Assembly (NCBI GenBank): GCA_031275255.1
Contig: JAISPA010000098.1
Location: forward strand, 1 to 9,190
Reading direction: 5' to 3'
Length of the DNA stretch: 9,190 nucleotides
Origin: Acidaminococcales bacterium
Lineage (GTDB): Bacteria > Bacillota > Negativicutes > Acidaminococcales > JAISLQ01
The first letter of the stretch is position 1. The number at the start of each line of letters is the position of its first letter. The position numbers were made by a program, and so were the translations under genes. Shown here piece by piece: positions 1 through 6,473 of this stretch. The notes under the pieces are model-generated. The model made no database searches and was not told the origin of the DNA. It saw nothing but the letters and a program-made list of their open reading frames with translations.

Positions 1-3000
1 CTGCAGGAAGCGGTGGACGCGCTCATTGACAACGGCCGGCGCGGCCGGCCGGTAACAGGGCCGGGCAACCGCCCTCTAAAATCGCTCTCCGACATGCTGA
101 AAGGCAAACAGGGGCGTTTCCGCCAGAACCTTTTGGGCAAACGCGTCGACTATTCCGGCCGTTCGGTCATCGTCGTCGGGCCGGAACTGAAAATGCACCA
201 ATGCGGCCTGCCCAAAGAAATGGCGCTGGAATTGTTCAAACCCTTTGTCATGAAACGCCTGGTAAACGGCGGGCAGGCGCATAACATAAAAAGCGCCAAG
301 CGCATGGTGGAAAAGGCCCGCTCGGAAGTATGGGACGTTCTGGAAGACGTGATCAAAGAACATCCGGTGCTTTTAAACCGTGCCCCTACCCTGCACCGGC
401 TGGGTATACAGGCGTTTGAGCCCGTACTGTCGGAAGGACGCGCTATCAAGATACATCCTTTGGTCTGCACCGCCTACAACGCCGACTTTGACGGGGACCA
501 AATGGCCGTACACGTGCCGCTGTCGGTAGAGTCCCAGGCGGAAGCCCGCATCTTAATGCTTTCGTCGCACAACATCCTCGCGCCCAAGGACGGAAAGCCG
601 GTGGCCGTACCTACGCAGGACATGGTGCTTGGCTCGTATTACCTGACAATAAGAAAAGAAGGCGCAAAAGGAGCAGGCAGTTTCTACAGCAGCGTCAACG
701 AAGCTTTGCTGGCTCATTTCAACAGCTTGGTGGATATACACGCTCCCGTTAAAATACGTTTTGCCAACAGCTACATCAACGATCAGCTGCCGGAAAAAGA
801 TTGCACGATTGTCGAAACCACCGTCGGGAACGCCATATTCAACGAGGCTTTGCCGCGCGATATGCGTTATTTTTACCAGGACGGCGGCCAATGGCATTTG
901 GAAAAACTCATCGACAAAAAAGAACTCGGCCGGCTGGTCGCGAAAGCGCATAAACTGTACGGCAACACCCAAACCGCGCGGATACTTGACGATATTAAAA
1001 GCATGGGCTATCACAACGCCTGCGTCGCCGGCATAACCATCGCCGTGTCCGATATAAAAGTGCCGGAGCGCAAAAAAGAGATACTCGACGAGGCGGAGCA
1101 TGAGGTGGACAGAACGGAGCTGGCTTTCCGGCGCGGCCTTTTGTCTGAGGAAGAACGCTACCGCAAAGTGATCAAACTCTGGGGCGACGCCACCGAAGAA
1201 GTAACCAAGGAATTGATGGCCAGTACGCTGGACGCTTTCAACCCTATATACATGATGGCCAATTCCGGCGCCCGCGGCAATATTCAACAGATACGGCAAT
1301 TAGCCGGTATGCGCGGACTGATGGCCGATCCTTCGGGGCGGATCATCGACTGGCCGATCAAAGCTAATTTCCGCGAGGGCCTGACCGTGCTGGAATACTT
1401 TATATCAACGCACGGCGCGCGCAAAGGGCTTGCCGACACGGCGCTCAGAACAGCCGACTCCGGCTATCTGACCAGGCGTCTGGTGGACGTCGCGCAGGAT
1501 GTCATTGTGCGCGAGGACGACTGCGATGTGTTTGCCGTCAACCTCAATAAGGAACGGCAGAATGTACGGCGCGCCGTTACCGGACACTCTGTCAGGAAAC
1601 TCGAGGAAATACTGACAGGGCGTTACTTGGCGGGCGACGTGACGGACGCGAACAGCGGGCAGATACTGGCGCAGACGGACACCATTATCGACGGCAAACT
1701 CTTTAATCTCTTCAACGACAGCGCCGTTTATGAACTTTTCCTGCGGCCGGTCTACGAAGGCGATCCGGAAGAGACTATAATTTTCAATCTGTCTGCTACC
1801 GAGGCCGAAAACGCCGTCATTGCCAACCTGTCGCATGAAGTACTGGGCTACGGGGCGTTTGAGGATATAACCGACGATAACGGCCTCCTACTCGCGGAAA
1901 AGGGGCAGGAACTCACCGGCGAACTGCTGCGGGAAATCGTAAAAAATCGGGTCAGGGAATTTAAAGTAAAGCGCAACGAAATAGAAGGCATAGAAGTAGA
2001 GGCCATTACCGAGGGCAAAGACGACCGGGCTGTCATCGAGCCCTTGCGTGACCGCATAGTCGGGCGCACCCTGGCTGAAGACATCAAAGATCCGCACACA
2101 GGCGAAGTGCTTTATCCGATAAACGAAATGATTACCGAAGACGCCGCAGACGAAATAATCAAGCTCAAAAAGACGGTATTTATCCGTTCCGTGCTTAACT
2201 GCCGTGCCAAATACGGCGTATGCCGCAAATGTTACGGCAAAAACCTGGCTACCGGCGCGCTTGTAGACGTCGGCGAAGCGGTCGGCATAATCGCCGCCCA
2301 ATCCATCGGTGAACCCGGCACCCAGCTTACCATGAGGACCTTCCATACCGGCGGCGTGGCGGGCGACGATATTACCCTGGGTCTGCCGAGGGTAGAAGAA
2401 CTTTTTGAGGCCAGAAAACCCAAACGGCCGGGAGTTATTTCCGAACACGCCGGAAAAGTCGCGCTCGGTGAAAATAAGGGCGTACGCAAAGTCATCATAA
2501 CCACCGAGAGCAAGGAAGAAATACCCTACAACATCCCTTACGGCGCTAAAATCAACGTAAGTGAAGGGCAGGAAGTAAACGTAGGGGCAAGGCTTACCGA
2601 AGGATCGCTCAACCCGCACGACATATTGCGCATCAGCGGCGTACGCGCCACGCAGCGCTATCTTGCGCGCGAAGTGCAAAAAGTCTATAAATCTCAGGGC
2701 GTCGAAATAAACGACCGGCATATTGAAGTAATGATCCGTCAGATGATGCGCAAGGTGCGGGTCGAAGAAACGGGCGACACGACCATGCTGCCCGGGGAAT
2801 ATATCGACGCCAATGAATTCAAGGAAAACAACCGCAAGGCTATGGAAGAGAGGCTTGCCCCGGCTGAAGGAAAACCGGTGCTGCTTGGCATTACCAAGGC
2901 GTCTTTGGCCACCGATTCTTTCCTGTCGGCGGCGTCTTTCCAGGAAACCACCCGCGTCCTTACCGACGCCGCGATCAAAGGCAAAATAGACCCTCTGCTC

Positions 3001-3093
3001 GGCCTGAAAGAAAATGTCATCATCGGAAAACTTGTCCCGGCGGGCACGGGCATGAGCCGGTACCGGAACATAAAAATAAAACGCACAGATTAA
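1..3093 (+). CDS. rpoC: DNA-directed RNA polymerase subunit beta' (5' end outside window)
   Basis: This is the largest catalytic subunit of RNA polymerase. The reading frame is open from base 1 ([12 protein letters not shown]), so the gene starts upstream; 1030 residues are visible and by comparison with E. coli about 300 N-terminal residues are missing. Numbering from base 1, the Mg-binding motif NADFDGDQM is at residues 160-168 (Asp162, Asp164, Asp166). The C-terminal zinc site is Cys508, Cys734, Cys741 and Cys744. The bridge-helix/trigger-loop block follows ([19 protein letters not shown], then [10 protein letters not shown]), running straight into [20 protein letters not shown] without an SI3 insertion, as in Bacillota. 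The C-terminus ([12 protein letters not shown]) is normal and the TAA stop is clear. The odd point is that 226 residues separate Cys508 from Cys734, against 74 in E. coli (Cys814-Cys888). No rpsL follows, so the usual rpoBC-rpsL-rpsG order is broken here. Identification is certain. Confidence 0.98.
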   Translation: MQEAVDALIDNGRRGRPVTGPGNRPLKSLSDMLKGKQGRFRQNLLGKRVDYSGRSVIVVGPELKMHQCGLPKEMALELFKPFVMKRLVNGGQAHNIKSAKRMVEKARSEVWDVLEDVIKEHPVLLNRAPTLHRLGIQAFEPVLSEGRAIKIHPLVCTAYNADFDGDQMAVHVPLSVESQAEARILMLSSHNILAPKDGKPVAVPTQDMVLGSYYLTIRKEGAKGAGSFYSSVNEALLAHFNSLVDIHAPVKIRFANSYINDQLPEKDCTIVETTVGNAIFNEALPRDMRYFYQDGGQWHLEKLIDKKELGRLVAKAHKLYGNTQTARILDDIKSMGYHNACVAGITIAVSDIKVPERKKEILDEAEHEVDRTELAFRRGLLSEEERYRKVIKLWGDATEEVTKELMASTLDAFNPIYMMANSGARGNIQQIRQLAGMRGLMADPSGRIIDWPIKANFREGLTVLEYFISTHGARKGLADTALRTADSGYLTRRLVDVAQDVIVREDDCDVFAVNLNKERQNVRRAVTGHSVRKLEEILTGRYLAGDVTDANSGQILAQTDTIIDGKLFNLFNDSAVYELFLRPVYEGDPEETIIFNLSATEAENAVIANLSHEVLGYGAFEDITDDNGLLLAEKGQELTGELLREIVKNRVREFKVKRNEIEGIEVEAITEGKDDRAVIEPLRDRIVGRTLAEDIKDPHTGEVLYPINEMITEDAADEIIKLKKTVFIRSVLNCRAKYGVCRKCYGKNLATGALVDVGEAVGIIAAQSIGEPGTQLTMRTFHTGGVAGDDITLGLPRVEELFEARKPKRPGVISEHAGKVALGENKGVRKVIITTESKEEIPYNIPYGAKINVSEGQEVNVGARLTEGSLNPHDILRISGVRATQRYLAREVQKVYKSQGVEINDRHIEVMIRQMMRKVRVEETGDTTMLPGEYIDANEFKENNRKAMEERLAPAEGKPVLLGITKASLATDSFLSAASFQETTRVLTDAAIKGKIDPLLGLKENVIIGKLVPAGTGMSRYRNIKIKRTD
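1612..2196 (+). repeat. Three diverged protein modules in the rpoC zinc-site region
   Basis: Within rpoC, a module of about 46 residues occurs three times. Copy 1 is residues 538-584 (bases 1612-1752), opening [12 protein letters not shown]. Copy 2 is 614-659 (1840-1977), opening [12 protein letters not shown]. Copy 3 is 686-732 (2056-2196), opening [12 protein letters not shown]. All three share G at position 3, D at 9, D at 12, then a G before a hydrophobic triplet, and a similar helix-strand tail. Copy 3 is in the place of the single copy found in ordinary beta' (E. coli has VLGRVTAEDVLKP there) and ends just before Cys734. Copies 1 and 2 lie in the extra segment, residues 509-660. The alignment was made by eye; that these are true duplications is inference. 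Confidence 0.7.
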
Positions 3094-3195
3094 GCGATCT
3101 TTCATTTGGCGACGAATACGGCCCGCGCTTTGATCCGCGAGCGTGTTTGCGCCGGACTGCACCGCCCGGAACTAGCTTTTGCCTTATTTGAAAAA

Positions 3196-3235
3196 CGCGT
3201 CCGCCCTTGCCGGCGGACGCGGCGCTTTATAGCGC
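3196..3235 (+). terminator. Candidate rpoC terminator hairpins
   Basis: A 10-bp perfect stem, CGCGTCCGCC (3196-3205) with GGCGGACGCG (3212-3221), has a 6-base loop and is preceded by AAAAA. It is followed at once by a second hairpin, GCGCT-TTAT-AGCGC (3222-3235). It lies about 100 bases after the rpoC stop and before a new promoter, the right place for termination. There is no U-run directly after the strong stem; the nearest T5 is at 3252-3258. Intrinsic termination is therefore plausible but not proven; it could also be a transcript-end stabilising structure. Confidence 0.45.
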
Positions 3236-3309
3236 GAGCGGCCGGGGACGTCTTTTTGTCTGCGGCCGCCGGAATTTTTACGATTGCCGTAAATTTACGA
3301 TTTTATTAA

Positions 3310-3338
3310 TTGATGTTCGATATGATATATAATATAAT
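3310..3338 (+). promoter_or_regulatory. Sigma-A-type promoter for the 3397-5902 unit
   Basis: TTGATG (3310-3315) and TATAAT (3333-3338) are separated by exactly 17 bases in a very AT-rich setting. This predicts a transcript start near 3345 and a leader of about 50 bases before the GTG at 3397. A second TATAAT (3328-3333) overlaps but has a 12-base spacer. TATGAT (3321-3326) and ATCATA (3351-3356) form an inverted pair around the -10 box, which may be chance in such low-complexity sequence. Confidence 0.75.
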
Positions 3339-3380
3339 ATAGATAAATACATCATAATATATGTTGTTATTGTTAAAATC

Positions 3381-3386
3381 GGGAGG
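3381..3386 (+). promoter_or_regulatory. Ribosome binding site deciding the GTG start at 3397
   Basis: GGGAGG lies 10 bases before GTG 3397. An in-frame ATG at 3361 would add 12 residues, but it has no purine-rich site before it, lies only about 16 bases after the predicted transcript start, and would place this Shine-Dalgarno inside the coding region. GTG 3397 is therefore preferred. Confidence 0.7.
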
Positions 3387-3396
3387 CGACACAAGC

Positions 3397-3978
3397 GTGC
3401 CGGTAGAAGAAGACTATACTAAGCAGCCGGAAAGCGCGACAACTATACTTTCGGAAACAAAACGATTGTTAGACGAACTAAGTGCGCATGTCAGTATACA
3501 GCTTGAAAAACATCCGGCCGGAAAACCTTTCAGCGACAGCATAGCCGAACAGGAGGAAATGTTTTACCGAACCGATATGTGGCCGCTTTTATCCAAGATA
3601 AAAGCGGCGGCCAACGATAATTACTCTTTATACAAAGAGGCCAGTGAAATACACGCCGAAGCGATGTTTTGCCTGGGCGAACTTTATATGCGTACCGAAG
3701 GGTTTGGACGTGCGGTCGGCATATACAGCACGGCCTTTAGTTTGACGGACGGCCGTTCGGTTGTTGCCATGAAATGCAGTAAGGCTCTGGAAGCGGCGCG
3801 CCTGGCTTATGAACAGGCAAATATCAAGAAAAAAGCAGCCGATGCTCCGCCCACACCGGAGGTGAAACACGCTCATTCTTTTTTTGACATAATAAAATGG
3901 GTATTTTTAGGGTTCTTTTTTGTGCTTTTTTGTATATGGGGCGCGGTTTTGCTTTTAGATGTCTTTTTCGAGCATTAG
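3397..3978 (+). CDS. Tail-anchored membrane protein with one TPR-like repeat, function unknown
   Basis: I do not recognise this 193-residue protein. Its N-terminal 160 residues are hydrophilic and mostly helical in character. Residues 87-120 fit the tetratricopeptide pattern (Leu7, Gly8, Tyr11, Ala20, Tyr24, Ala27 of the 34-residue consensus), followed by another likely helix (KALEAARLAYEQA). A short Lys/Pro-rich linker leads to one strongly hydrophobic segment, about residues 168-187, near the very C-terminus, with only DVFFEH after it. There is no signal peptide. This suggests a cytoplasmic domain tethered to the membrane by a C-terminal anchor; a single TPR would suit protein-protein contact, which is inference. 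It has its own strong promoter and lies 44 bases before the MalY/PatB gene, so both are probably transcribed together. The start is GTG, chosen by its ribosome site. Confidence 0.75.
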   Translation: MPVEEDYTKQPESATTILSETKRLLDELSAHVSIQLEKHPAGKPFSDSIAEQEEMFYRTDMWPLLSKIKAAANDNYSLYKEASEIHAEAMFCLGELYMRTEGFGRAVGIYSTAFSLTDGRSVVAMKCSKALEAARLAYEQANIKKKAADAPPTPEVKHAHSFFDIIKWVFLGFFFVLFCIWGAVLLLDVFFEH

Positions 3979-4022
3979 CCAGCTGCGCGCTGACTAAATA
4001 TAAAGAAAGGCGTCTGTGATTT

Positions 4023-5219
4023 ATGGACAATGTTTTTGACGAAATAATAGAACGCGGGAATACCGACAGCTTAAAATACGATTTCGCCGTGCGCCGGGGA
4101 AAACCGGCTGACGTTTTGCCTTTATGGGTGGCCGATATGGATTTTCGCGCGCCCGCCTGTGTGCAGGATGCGCTTGCGGCGCGGGCGCGGCACGGGATAT
4201 TCGGCTACTCGGACAGCCGCGAGGATTATTATTTTGTTTTGCGGGAATGGTTCAAGCGCCGCCACGGCTGGGCTATAAAAGAAGATTGGCTGGTCAAAAG
4301 CCCTGGCGTTGTATTCGCCCTGTACAACTTGATCCAGGCGCTTACGCGGGCGGGGGAAGCCGTAATAATTCAGCAGCCGGTGTATTACCCTTTTGCCGAT
4401 GCGGTAAATGACACCGGGCGGGTTTTGACGGTAAACCGGCTGGTGTATAAAAACGGCGAGTATAGCATTGATTTTGATGATTTTGAAGATAAGATCAGCA
4501 AAAACAGGGTCAGGCTTTTTATCGCCTGCAATCCGCATAATCCCGTGGGACGCGTTTGGCGGCGGGAGGAATTGGACCTTCTCGGCCGGATTTGCTTAAA
4601 ACACGGGGTAATCGTGATCTCGGACGAAGTGCATCAGGATTTTATCTACGCCGGAAACAGGCATTTGGTTTTTGCGGATATAAACCCGGAATTTCCTGAC
4701 AATACCGTTACCTGCACCGCGCCGAGCAAGACTTTTAATCTGGCCGGACTCAAAGCGTCCAATATCTTTATCGCCAACAAAACGCTCCGGGATAAATTCC
4801 GCAAGCAACTGACAAGCACGGGCTACGGCGAGCCGAACGTCATGGGCCTTACCGCCTGCAAAGCGGCCTGCCGTGAAGGCGATGTCTGGCTGGACAACCT
4901 TTTGGCGTATCTTGCCGAAAATATTGCCTTTGTCCGGGAGTTTGTACGGGAGCGCCTGCCTGGCGTCAGCATGGTTGAGCCGGAAGGAACGTATCTGATT
5001 TGGCTGGACTTTAACGCCCTCGGCCTCGGCGCGCGGGAATTGGATGAAATCATTCTCAGCCGGGCCAAACTCTGGCTGGATGCGGGTACTATGTTCGGCG
5101 CGGGCGGAGAAGGTTTTCAGAGAATAAACATAGCCTGTCCGCGCGCAATTTTGCGCGAAGCCTTTGCACGTTTGCAACGGACGCTGGCCGAGAAGGGAAT
5201 TGCCGGGAAAATATTATGA
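4023..5219 (+). CDS. patB: MalY/PatB-family PLP-dependent C-S lyase / aminotransferase
   Basis: This 398-residue fold-type I PLP enzyme belongs to the MalY/PatB branch of the class I/II aminotransferases. Characterised members split cystathionine or related cysteine conjugates by beta-elimination, giving a thiol, pyruvate and ammonia. The N-terminal block FDEIIERGNTDSLKYDF and the signature LPLWVADMDF (residues 32-41) mark the family. NPHNP (170-174) carries the Asn that contacts the PLP ring oxygen, Asp201 in ISDEVHQD pairs with the pyridine nitrogen, Lys236 in APSKTFNLAGLK is the Schiff-base lysine, and RINIACPR (367-374) supplies the carboxylate-binding arginine region. Length is normal and no key residue is missing. 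The ATG is preceded by AAAGAAAGG at a rather long spacing. It overlaps the next gene by ATGA. MalY of E. coli also affects the maltose regulator, but nothing here points to that role. The exact substrate cannot be read from sequence; the symbol is a family-level assignment. Confidence 0.92.
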   Translation: MDNVFDEIIERGNTDSLKYDFAVRRGKPADVLPLWVADMDFRAPACVQDALAARARHGIFGYSDSREDYYFVLREWFKRRHGWAIKEDWLVKSPGVVFALYNLIQALTRAGEAVIIQQPVYYPFADAVNDTGRVLTVNRLVYKNGEYSIDFDDFEDKISKNRVRLFIACNPHNPVGRVWRREELDLLGRICLKHGVIVISDEVHQDFIYAGNRHLVFADINPEFPDNTVTCTAPSKTFNLAGLKASNIFIANKTLRDKFRKQLTSTGYGEPNVMGLTACKAACREGDVWLDNLLAYLAENIAFVREFVRERLPGVSMVEPEGTYLIWLDFNALGLGARELDEIILSRAKLWLDAGTMFGAGGEGFQRINIACPRAILREAFARLQRTLAEKGIAGKIL

Positions 5220-5902
5220 CTGACAAAGAACATCTGGCGGCCTTGAATGATTGGCCGTATCTGGCCAGCCTGCCCCGTGAACTGGCGGGGTTTTCCCTGT
5301 CGGCCGGGCCGCGTGAGAATAACGGCAATATAGACATTTTCAGCTATGAAAACGCCGCCTTGCGCAAAAAATTGCGCTGTTTTTACAACCGCGCGACGCG
5401 CGATTACATGCTGCGCTATATTTTCGGCCTGAACGAATATAATAACAGCAAATATATAACGCCCGATCTGAACCTTTTTACCGCGCTTTTGCGTGAGGGC
5501 CTGACATTCGCGGCGGCGGAGCTGGCTGCTTTCAGCCGCGCCAAAGATTATTCCTCGCTTAAGAACAAGGGGATACCGGCCTGGGCATATCAAGGCGCGC
5601 TGCCCGACGCCTGCTGCGGATTTGAGCTATACATCAGGCCGGACGCGCCGGCGCCTTTCATCAACGGTTCCTTTATCGTGGCGGATTACAGCGACTTTGC
5701 CGGCGGTCATCAATTCGTCCTTTATTACAACGAACTGCGCGATGAATTTTTCGCCGAAAAAAAACGCGCGGGCAGCGTCGAAACGACCGCTTTTTTCGAC
5801 GCACGCACGCTGAAAGAACTGGATAAGAAATTGCGGGAGTATCTTCCCGGCTATTTGGAGGATTTCCGGCGGCAAATAATAGGCTTAACGGCAACGGCTT
5901 AA
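5216..5902 (+). CDS. Hypothetical protein coupled to the MalY/PatB enzyme
   Basis: I do not recognise this 228-residue protein. Its ATG overlaps the upstream TGA (ATGA), so translation is probably coupled to the PLP enzyme and the two products may work together. It has no signal peptide and no membrane segment. It is rich in aromatic residues: two tryptophans (13 and 123) and many tyrosines and phenylalanines, with blocks such as CFYNRATRDYMLRYIFG (55-71) and GGHQFVLYYNEL (163-174). The middle holds DACCGFELYIRPDAPAPF, with vicinal Cys133-Cys134. The C-terminus (TLKELDKKLREYLPGYLEDF) looks like an amphipathic helix. No catalytic motif that I know is visible. Codon use and composition resemble the neighbours, so it is not an obvious recent arrival. 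An accessory or small-molecule-binding role tied to the C-S lyase would be speculation. Confidence 0.85.
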   Translation: MTDKEHLAALNDWPYLASLPRELAGFSLSAGPRENNGNIDIFSYENAALRKKLRCFYNRATRDYMLRYIFGLNEYNNSKYITPDLNLFTALLREGLTFAAAELAAFSRAKDYSSLKNKGIPAWAYQGALPDACCGFELYIRPDAPAPFINGSFIVADYSDFAGGHQFVLYYNELRDEFFAEKKRAGSVETTAFFDARTLKELDKKLREYLPGYLEDFRRQIIGLTATA

Positions 5903-6022
5903 CGACTCCCCGCCCTGCGGACGGCGCGATACACGCTGCTTTTGACTGCTAAGACCTGCCCCGATTTTGCCGCCGCCGGCCCCAAATATGCGGTAAATTT
6001 ATAGGCTTTCCTCGCACGATAC

Positions 6023-6051
6023 TGGAAAATCAGCGGCTTTGCTGATAGAAT
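6023..6051 (+). promoter_or_regulatory. Candidate extended -10 promoter for zapA
   Basis: TGGAAA (6023-6028, four of six consensus bases) and TAGAAT (6046-6051, five of six) are 17 bases apart. TGA directly before TAGAAT gives an extended -10 (TG-N-TAGAAT). The predicted transcript start near 6058 lies before the chosen zapA start at 6083 and after an alternative in-frame ATG at 6053. No strong terminator is seen between 5902 and this site, so read-through from upstream is also possible. Confidence 0.5.
6029..6046. repeat. Inverted repeat filling the zapA promoter spacer
   Basis: ATCAGC (6029-6034) and GCTGAT (6041-6046) form a perfect 6-bp inverted repeat around GGCTTT. It covers the whole spacer of the candidate promoter and the first base of its -10 box. 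It could be an operator or a chance palindrome; as a hairpin it would not lie in the transcript that starts at this promoter. Confidence 0.4.
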
Positions 6052-6072
6052 AATGATAAGACTGATAAAACC

Positions 6073-6079
6073 GGGTGAT
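6073..6079 (+). promoter_or_regulatory. Ribosome binding site deciding the zapA start
   Basis: GGGTGAT matches the 3' part of the ideal GGAGGTGAT and ends 3 bases before ATG 6083, which places the core at the normal distance. This supports 6083 over the in-frame ATG at 6053, which has no such site. Confidence 0.7.
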
Positions 6080-6082
6080 TGT

Positions 6083-6340
6083 ATGGACAAACAACGCGTC
6101 GTTGTCAATATTTTCAACGAACAGTATGCGCTGAAAACCGATCTTTCCGAGGAAAAAGTACAAAAACTGGCCGAATACGTGGACAGCCGCATGCGGCGAA
6201 TCGCCAGCATGCAGCCGGCGATTTCCGCCGCCGGCCTGCGGGTTGCAGTGCTGGCGGCGCTGGAATTGGCGGATGAAGTGTTAAACGGCAAAGAAGCCTA
6301 CGAAGATTTGCTGTCGGCTGTCAAAGAAGAACTGTCGTGA
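6083..6340 (+). CDS. zapA: Cell division protein ZapA
   Basis: ZapA is a small cytoplasmic protein that binds FtsZ filaments and promotes their bundling at the division site. The 85-residue product has the family layout: a short beta-rich head (RVVVNIFNEQYALKTD, residues 5-20), then a helix beginning LSEEKVQKLAEYVDSRMRRIA, a short break at MQPAISAAGLR, and a second long helix (VAVLAALELADEVL) running to the end and rich in charged residues. This length is typical of Bacillota ZapA. The start at 6083 is chosen by its Shine-Dalgarno and by the family N-terminus; an ATG 30 bases upstream would add a non-conserved extension. It is followed after 133 bases by the U32 gene, an order I associate with Bacillota. 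Confidence 0.9.
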   Translation: MDKQRVVVNIFNEQYALKTDLSEEKVQKLAEYVDSRMRRIASMQPAISAAGLRVAVLAALELADEVLNGKEAYEDLLSAVKEELS

Positions 6341-6352
6341 GCAGTACCCGGA

Positions 6353-6374
6353 CCGGTAATTATGTCTTTACCGG
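6353..6374 (+). terminator. Hairpin after zapA, possible weak terminator
   Basis: CCGGTAA (6353-6359) pairs with TTACCGG (6368-6374) across an 8-base loop, 12 bases after the zapA stop. No U-run follows directly, but T-rich sequence comes at 6388-6398 (TTTTGCTTTTT). It may cause partial termination or set the 3' end of a zapA transcript; evidence is structural only. Confidence 0.35.
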
Positions 6375-6438
6375 AAGCGCCGTCCCCTTTTGCTTTTTAG
6401 CTGCGGGGATATAAGGCGTTCCTTGAAATCAACCGCCA

Positions 6439-6452
6439 CCGCCTAAAGGCGG
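6439..6452 (+). other. Small hairpin just upstream of the U32 ribosome site
   Basis: CCGCC-TAAA-GGCGG forms a compact GC stem with a 4-base loop and runs into a G-tract (6451-6456). It ends 9 bases before the probable Shine-Dalgarno GGATGG (6462-6467) of the U32 gene. It might influence translation start or be a copy of a dispersed palindromic repeat; neither can be tested in this window. Confidence 0.35.
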
Positions 6453-6473
6453 GGGGCTTACGGATGGAAACAA

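Larger units (their letters stand above)
3094..3396. other. Gene-free gap after rpoC (303 bases)
   Basis: I see no convincing gene here. The first 175 bases are GC-rich and hold several inverted repeats: 3196-3221, 3222-3235, GCGGCCG at 3238-3244 with CGGCCGC at 3263-3269, and TTTACG at 3277-3282 with CGTAAA at 3288-3293. The nonamer TTTACGATT occurs twice in direct orientation (3277-3285 and 3294-3302). From about 3300 the sequence becomes strongly AT-rich and holds a promoter. The gap therefore looks like the end of one transcription unit and the start of another. Confidence 0.6.

Noticed and set aside
553..1299. A 248-codon minus-strand frame opposite rpoC
   Set aside because: It lies over conserved beta' sequence and has no recognisable domain.
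1888..3162. A 424-codon minus-strand frame opposite rpoC
   Set aside because: It is antisense to a certain, highly conserved gene; long antisense frames are expected in GC-biased coding DNA and the product is rich in Phe/Tyr/Ala/Arg without family features.
3106..3309. A 67-codon + strand frame from a TTG in the gap after rpoC
   Set aside because: It has no ribosome site, its protein is Arg/Ala-rich noise, and it runs through the hairpin cluster, so it is most likely chance.
3361..3396. Upstream ATG giving a 12-residue extension of the tail-anchored protein
   Set aside because: It has no ribosome site and lies almost at the predicted transcript start; GTG 3397 has GGGAGG at a usable distance.
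6053..6082. Upstream ATG giving a 10-residue extension of ZapA
   Set aside because: It lies before the predicted transcript start, lacks a ribosome site and does not fit the family N-terminus.
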